Shown here one piece after another: positions 60,443 to 64,000 of a stretch of DNA of 64,000 bases; position 1 is the first letter of the stretch; each line of letters starts with the position of its first letter. A program made the position numbers and the translations under genes. A model generated the notes under the pieces. It was not told where the DNA came from. It did not search any database and was given only the letters and a program-made list of their open reading frames with translations. The stretch covers positions 151,940 through 215,939 of the forward strand of contig NZ_MEJG01000004.1 in the NCBI RefSeq assembly GCF_002592045.1, in the 5' to 3' direction. Source of the DNA: Parasaccharibacter apium. GTDB taxonomy: Bacteria; Pseudomonadota; Alphaproteobacteria; Acetobacterales; Acetobacteraceae.

Positions 60443-62501
60443 CAAAAACATCATGAAAAATAAAACTCAATACTGGAAACTGGCAAGCCGTAGAAGAACC
60501 CTTCTTATACGATCCCTGACTTTTATTTTTAATAGTTTCTCTACGGCCGTATTGTTGTTCTTTTTATTCATGTACCATTTTCCTGTATATTTTATTATCC
60601 CTTTTGCCGCGTGTAGTTTCCTTCTCGGCTTTATCGCCTCCTCATATTTTATTGCTATGTGGTTCGGTCTATATGCCTCCCTTCGTGGCCCAAAGAAAGA
60701 CCCCTACGACCCTTCTCATAATCAAAAAGATCTAGATGATAACACGCTTGTTGCACTTGTATTCCCCATTTACCATGAAGATGTTCGACGCATTGGTGCC
60801 GCGCTCGGAGCAATGATCGAAGACCTCAGACAATATAAAGAATATAAAAATTTTGAGTATGTAATACTATCTGACAGCCGCGATGAGAATATCATTTACC
60901 AAGAGAATTATATTTTTCATCTTTTAAAAGAAGATTATCCAGATGCACGAATTATTTACAGGCATAGAATTTCCAACATTGATGCTAAGATCGGCAATAC
61001 GTCTGACTTCATCATGCGCTGGGGAGAAAGATATAAATTTATGGTAATGCTTGATGCCGATAGTCTAGTCCCTGGGGAAACCCTATCACAAATGGCGCGC
61101 ATTATCGAAGGTAATGATAAAATTGGCATTATACAAACTACCTACTACGGTATTATGACGCGTACCCTATATGCTAGACTGCAAAGCTTTGGTTCTGTTT
61201 TCGGCGTATTAGTAAGTTTTTACGGTCAATATTACTTCAGAATGGGTCGAGGTCAGTATTTTGGACATAATGCCATCCTTCGCGTGGAAACCTTTAAAAA
61301 ATTTGCAGCTCTTCCTCGATTTGAAGCTAGAGCCCCTTTTCCTGCGGGACGCCCTTTGTCTCATGATTTTGTCGAAGCTGCGTTTTTTGAAGGAGCAGGT
61401 TACGAAGTCTGGTTATTACCTTATTTAGAAAGCTTTGAAGACCAATTAACTAACCTTGTAGATGACATGAAACGAGAAACACGCTGGATGTATGGGGCGT
61501 TATTCTGGCTTCGTGTCTTCCGTATGAAACGCCTATCCAATGAGGGCATGAAGCATCTTTTTATTTCCTCTTTACACTATTTCAACGCATGGATCGGCAT
61601 TGTTTTTTATGTATGCAGTATATTAGGCATGATATATGTTCTTAAACATCCTATCCATTCATACATGCTGCGGGAGAAATTCAGCTTATTATTCGACACC
61701 TCCCTCTTTTTATTCTTTTTTGCATTTTTTGCGCGTTTTTCTGTTTATCTTCTCTATTTCTATAAAAAGAACCAACTATCTGGTTTTGGCGGTTTCTCCA
61801 AACTGTTAGTCTCTTATATACTCTCCATTATTTTCGGTATGGCTATTGCACCAATTACCATGATGCAAATATCAAAATTTCTTTTTTATTGGATAAAAGG
61901 CCGAAAAATACAATGGGGAGAACAAAATAGAGAGGACCGTTCATTATCATTTAGAGAGGTATTCGAGCATTTTTTCTCCGTATCGTTGTTCGGGTTGTCT
62001 CTTACATATATTGTATTGACGTATATTTTACCCCTTGCAACACCTCATACAATGAAAATACTTCATATGTCTAAAGTATGGCTTTGGGTTTGGTATATTC
62101 CTGCTTTATCTGGGCTGGTTTTTGCTCCATTTATTATTCGAACAACAAGCCAAAGATTTCCATGGATGGAAAAAATGGGATGGTTTAGTACCCCTTTTGA
62201 GACTAATGAACCTTTTGTCGTGAAACGAACAAGAGTTATAAAGGAACGCTATGATTCTATTGTTCCTGAAAGCTTAAAATTTGAAGAGTCTCTATCTAAT
62301 TCCTGGTTTTTCTTTAGGCATTACGCATCCATTACATCGCGTCCACAAAAATTCTTTTTCTGGAAGGATAAACTTTCTCAACGGCCATTTGCGCAATTAA
62401 CACGTCAGGAGAAACTACTTATCTTTCGCTGCCGCGAATTATGGGAATATTTCTTCCTGAAAAAAAATAAGCTATTGACCTCAGACACGGAAACATTCTA
62501 G
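60429..62501 (+). CDS. OpgH-like membrane glucosyltransferase (GT2)
   Basis: 690 aa with about eight membrane helices and a GT2 domain. Blocks: VALVFPIYHEDVRRIGAALG, YVILSDSRDENI, the catalytic MVMLDADSLVPGETL, GIIQTTYYGIMTRTLYAR, GQYFGHNAILRVETF, GRPLSHDFVEAAFFEGAGYE and KRETRWMYG (R-x-x-R-W, as KRDRRW in E. coli OpgH). The C-terminal FGGFSKLLVSYILSIIFGMA and APFIIRTTSQRF also match OpgH. It likely makes a beta-glucan, here in an exopolysaccharide context. AAGGAGAAGG precedes the ATG. Codon use is AT-rich. Confidence 0.86.
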   Translation: MLFSNKNIMKNKTQYWKLASRRRTLLIRSLTFIFNSFSTAVLLFFLFMYHFPVYFIIPFAACSFLLGFIASSYFIAMWFGLYASLRGPKKDPYDPSHNQKDLDDNTLVALVFPIYHEDVRRIGAALGAMIEDLRQYKEYKNFEYVILSDSRDENIIYQENYIFHLLKEDYPDARIIYRHRISNIDAKIGNTSDFIMRWGERYKFMVMLDADSLVPGETLSQMARIIEGNDKIGIIQTTYYGIMTRTLYARLQSFGSVFGVLVSFYGQYYFRMGRGQYFGHNAILRVETFKKFAALPRFEARAPFPAGRPLSHDFVEAAFFEGAGYEVWLLPYLESFEDQLTNLVDDMKRETRWMYGALFWLRVFRMKRLSNEGMKHLFISSLHYFNAWIGIVFYVCSILGMIYVLKHPIHSYMLREKFSLLFDTSLFLFFFAFFARFSVYLLYFYKKNQLSGFGGFSKLLVSYILSIIFGMAIAPITMMQISKFLFYWIKGRKIQWGEQNREDRSLSFREVFEHFFSVSLFGLSLTYIVLTYILPLATPHTMKILHMSKVWLWVWYIPALSGLVFAPFIIRTTSQRFPWMEKMGWFSTPFETNEPFVVKRTRVIKERYDSIVPESLKFEESLSNSWFFFRHYASITSRPQKFFFWKDKLSQRPFAQLTRQEKLLIFRCRELWEYFFLKKNKLLTSDTETF

Positions 62502-62515
62502 CAGGTTAAAGAAGA

Positions 62516-63967
62516 ATGCTTACAAAACGCAGTTTTTTAATGAGTTGCATAACCGCTCTTCTCCCTAAACCTTCCTGGGGAGACGTTACTCTCAACAAAC
62601 AATCAGAACATATTCTTATTTCGACACAAAAATCCCCTTTTCCACCTTATTGGAAGGAATGTGTAGGTTCAGGCAGAGCAATCCAGGCCTTACGAAAAGA
62701 ATGGTTGGATGATTTAAAATTCATTAAACAGACATGTGGTTTTAAATCGGTTAGATTTCACGGCTTGTTAAATGATGAAGTAGGTTTGTGTAGAGATACG
62801 TGTAATGGGGAATATAATTTAAATTATCTATACATTGATCATATCTTCGATAGTATTATTGACTTGGGTATGAAACCTTTCGTGGAAATAAGTTTCATGC
62901 CTTCTCCACTTCGTAGTGGGAATGATACAATTTTTTGGTATAAAGCAAACACATCACCACCCAAAGACCCAAAAGAATGGTCTCACTTAATAAAAAACCT
63001 CATTGAACATCTAATAAATCGCTATGGTATTTATGAAATAAAATCATGGAAATTTGAAGTATGGAATGAGCCTAATATCAATTTTTGGAGCAAAGATCAA
63101 AGAAGTTACTTTCTCTTGTTTGAAGAGACATATAAAGCAATCAAATCTGTCAACCCAGATATTGCCGTAGGTGGTCCAGCGACTGCACAAATGGGCTGGT
63201 TATCCGACTTTCTAACATTTTGCCAACAAGCAAATATTCGACCTGATTTTCTTTCCTCTCATGTTTATGACCATGATCCTCAAGAAAAAATTTTCGACAA
63301 ACCTGTGCATTACGCATTTTCTGAAGTAATTCCAAAAGCCATTCAATATGCTAAACAGAAAATCTCTGCTTCTTCTCGTCCTAATATTCCTCTTTATATT
63401 ACGGAATGGACGTCACAAAACCCGGCCTACATATTAAAAATGATATATGAATGCGCTGGTCAAATTGACATATTCTCTTATTGGACTTTTAACACACTTA
63501 TAGAAGAAAATGGTCCCGTACCTGGATTCAACCAAAGTTATTTTGGATTGTTAGATTTTGGCTCTCTTCCAAGGCCCTCTTTTCATGCATTCTTTTTCCT
63601 CAATAAACTCTCTCCTAATAAACTTAATACAAATAGTAAATCTATTCTCGCCACAGAAGACGAAAAAGGAAGGATTTTATCCGTAGTTTGGAATTATCAA
63701 GATGATGATAAAACAGAAAAAGAATACACCATCACCCTTACTAAGACATATTCATCCGTTCTGATTACTTATTATGATCCCCAAACTGATCCAATACTAA
63801 CACTTTGGCATAAAATGGGATCTCCCCCTTCGCCCACTCGTCATGAATATAACGTATTACAGAATAGTTCGTTAAGTTACAGCACATTCTCTTATCGTTT
63901 AACTCAACAAAACTCTTTTTCGTTCTCATTACCTCCGAATGCAATTGCCTTTATTGAAATTGAGTAA
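62516..63967 (+). CDS. Family 39-type glycoside hydrolase, secreted
   Basis: 483 aa. N-terminal Tat- or Sec-type signal (TKRSFLMSCITALLP). (beta/alpha)8 barrel with SVRFHGLLNDEVG, the acid/base Glu in KFEVWNEPN, GGPATAQMGWLSDFL, HVYDHDP and the nucleophile Glu in LYITEWTSQ. The C-terminal beta domain ends PPNAIAFIEIE. The family includes PslG, the hydrolase encoded in the P. aeruginosa Psl locus. Fifteen bases after the OpgH-like gene, same AT-rich codon use. Confidence 0.86.
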   Translation: MLTKRSFLMSCITALLPKPSWGDVTLNKQSEHILISTQKSPFPPYWKECVGSGRAIQALRKEWLDDLKFIKQTCGFKSVRFHGLLNDEVGLCRDTCNGEYNLNYLYIDHIFDSIIDLGMKPFVEISFMPSPLRSGNDTIFWYKANTSPPKDPKEWSHLIKNLIEHLINRYGIYEIKSWKFEVWNEPNINFWSKDQRSYFLLFEETYKAIKSVNPDIAVGGPATAQMGWLSDFLTFCQQANIRPDFLSSHVYDHDPQEKIFDKPVHYAFSEVIPKAIQYAKQKISASSRPNIPLYITEWTSQNPAYILKMIYECAGQIDIFSYWTFNTLIEENGPVPGFNQSYFGLLDFGSLPRPSFHAFFFLNKLSPNKLNTNSKSILATEDEKGRILSVVWNYQDDDKTEKEYTITLTKTYSSVLITYYDPQTDPILTLWHKMGSPPSPTRHEYNVLQNSSLSYSTFSYRLTQQNSFSFSLPPNAIAFIEIE

Positions 63968-64000
63968 ATCCCCAATTTTTGGTATTTTCTAGGGCTTAGG

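Overview
The window is chromosomal DNA of an alphaproteobacterium, most likely an acetic acid bacterium (Acetobacteraceae). The basis is the dcw cluster running murG-murC-murB-ddl-ftsQ-ftsA-ftsZ-lpxC-bamD-recN-ligA, ispH-thrB-rnhA, a metX-metW pair, and dense moderately GC-rich coding sequence broken by AT-rich polysaccharide loci. The genus cannot be fixed from sequence alone. No rRNA, transposase, integrase or cas gene is present.

Layout. 1-16.7 kb: peptidoglycan and cell-division cluster (partial ftsW to ftsZ), then lpxC, bamD, recN, ligA, a CNNM/CBS membrane protein and pncA, all on +. 16.7-29.7 kb: accessory glycan locus with a GH144-like secreted protein, two GT8 enzymes, UDP-galactopyranose mutase, a GT92/GT2-like enzyme, two GT32 paralogues, three members of an unrecognised ~215-aa family, and an FkbH-like HAD protein. 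One pair (unknown protein + GT32) is present twice in inverted orientation around the FkbH-like gene. 29.8-33.5 kb: tRNA-Arg, tRNA-Pro, gpt, two tandem tRNA-Asn, rnhA, thrB, ispH. 33.7-37.6 kb: lipoproteins, a CgeB-like glycosyltransferase with a coiled-coil partner, and small membrane proteins. 37.7-47 kb: two tandem aminotransferases, leuB-leuD-leuC, then rplS-trmD-rimM-rpsP and ffh, all on -. 47-57.3 kb: flavodoxin-fold oxidoreductase, DUF2130 protein, a CRISPR-like regulatory cassette, tRNA-Ser, small secreted proteins, an isochorismatase-fold protein, a DsbA-like thioredoxin, a DEAD-box helicase, metW/metX and an IalB-like protein. 57.3-64 kb: strongly AT-rich exopolysaccharide cluster with Wzz/KpsE-like and Wza/KpsD-like proteins, an OpgH-like membrane glucosyltransferase and a GH39 glycosidase.

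Most notable observation: 49.3-49.73 kb looks like a complete CreTA-type module, that is, a CRISPR-repressed toxin-antitoxin of type I-E character. Two degenerate 29-nt type I-E-like repeats stand exactly 61 nt apart around a 32-nt spacer. The first 22 nt of that spacer match, with four mismatches, the promoter of the small hydrophobic-peptide gene just upstream. The match sits directly after an AAG PAM and overlaps the -35 box. The layout fits a guide RNA that represses its neighbour through Cascade. Function is inferred; the cas genes would have to lie elsewhere in the genome.

Second in interest are the OpgH + Wza/Wzz + GH39 cluster, which resembles Psl export modules built around a different synthase, and the duplicated unknown-protein/GT32 pairs of the glycan locus.
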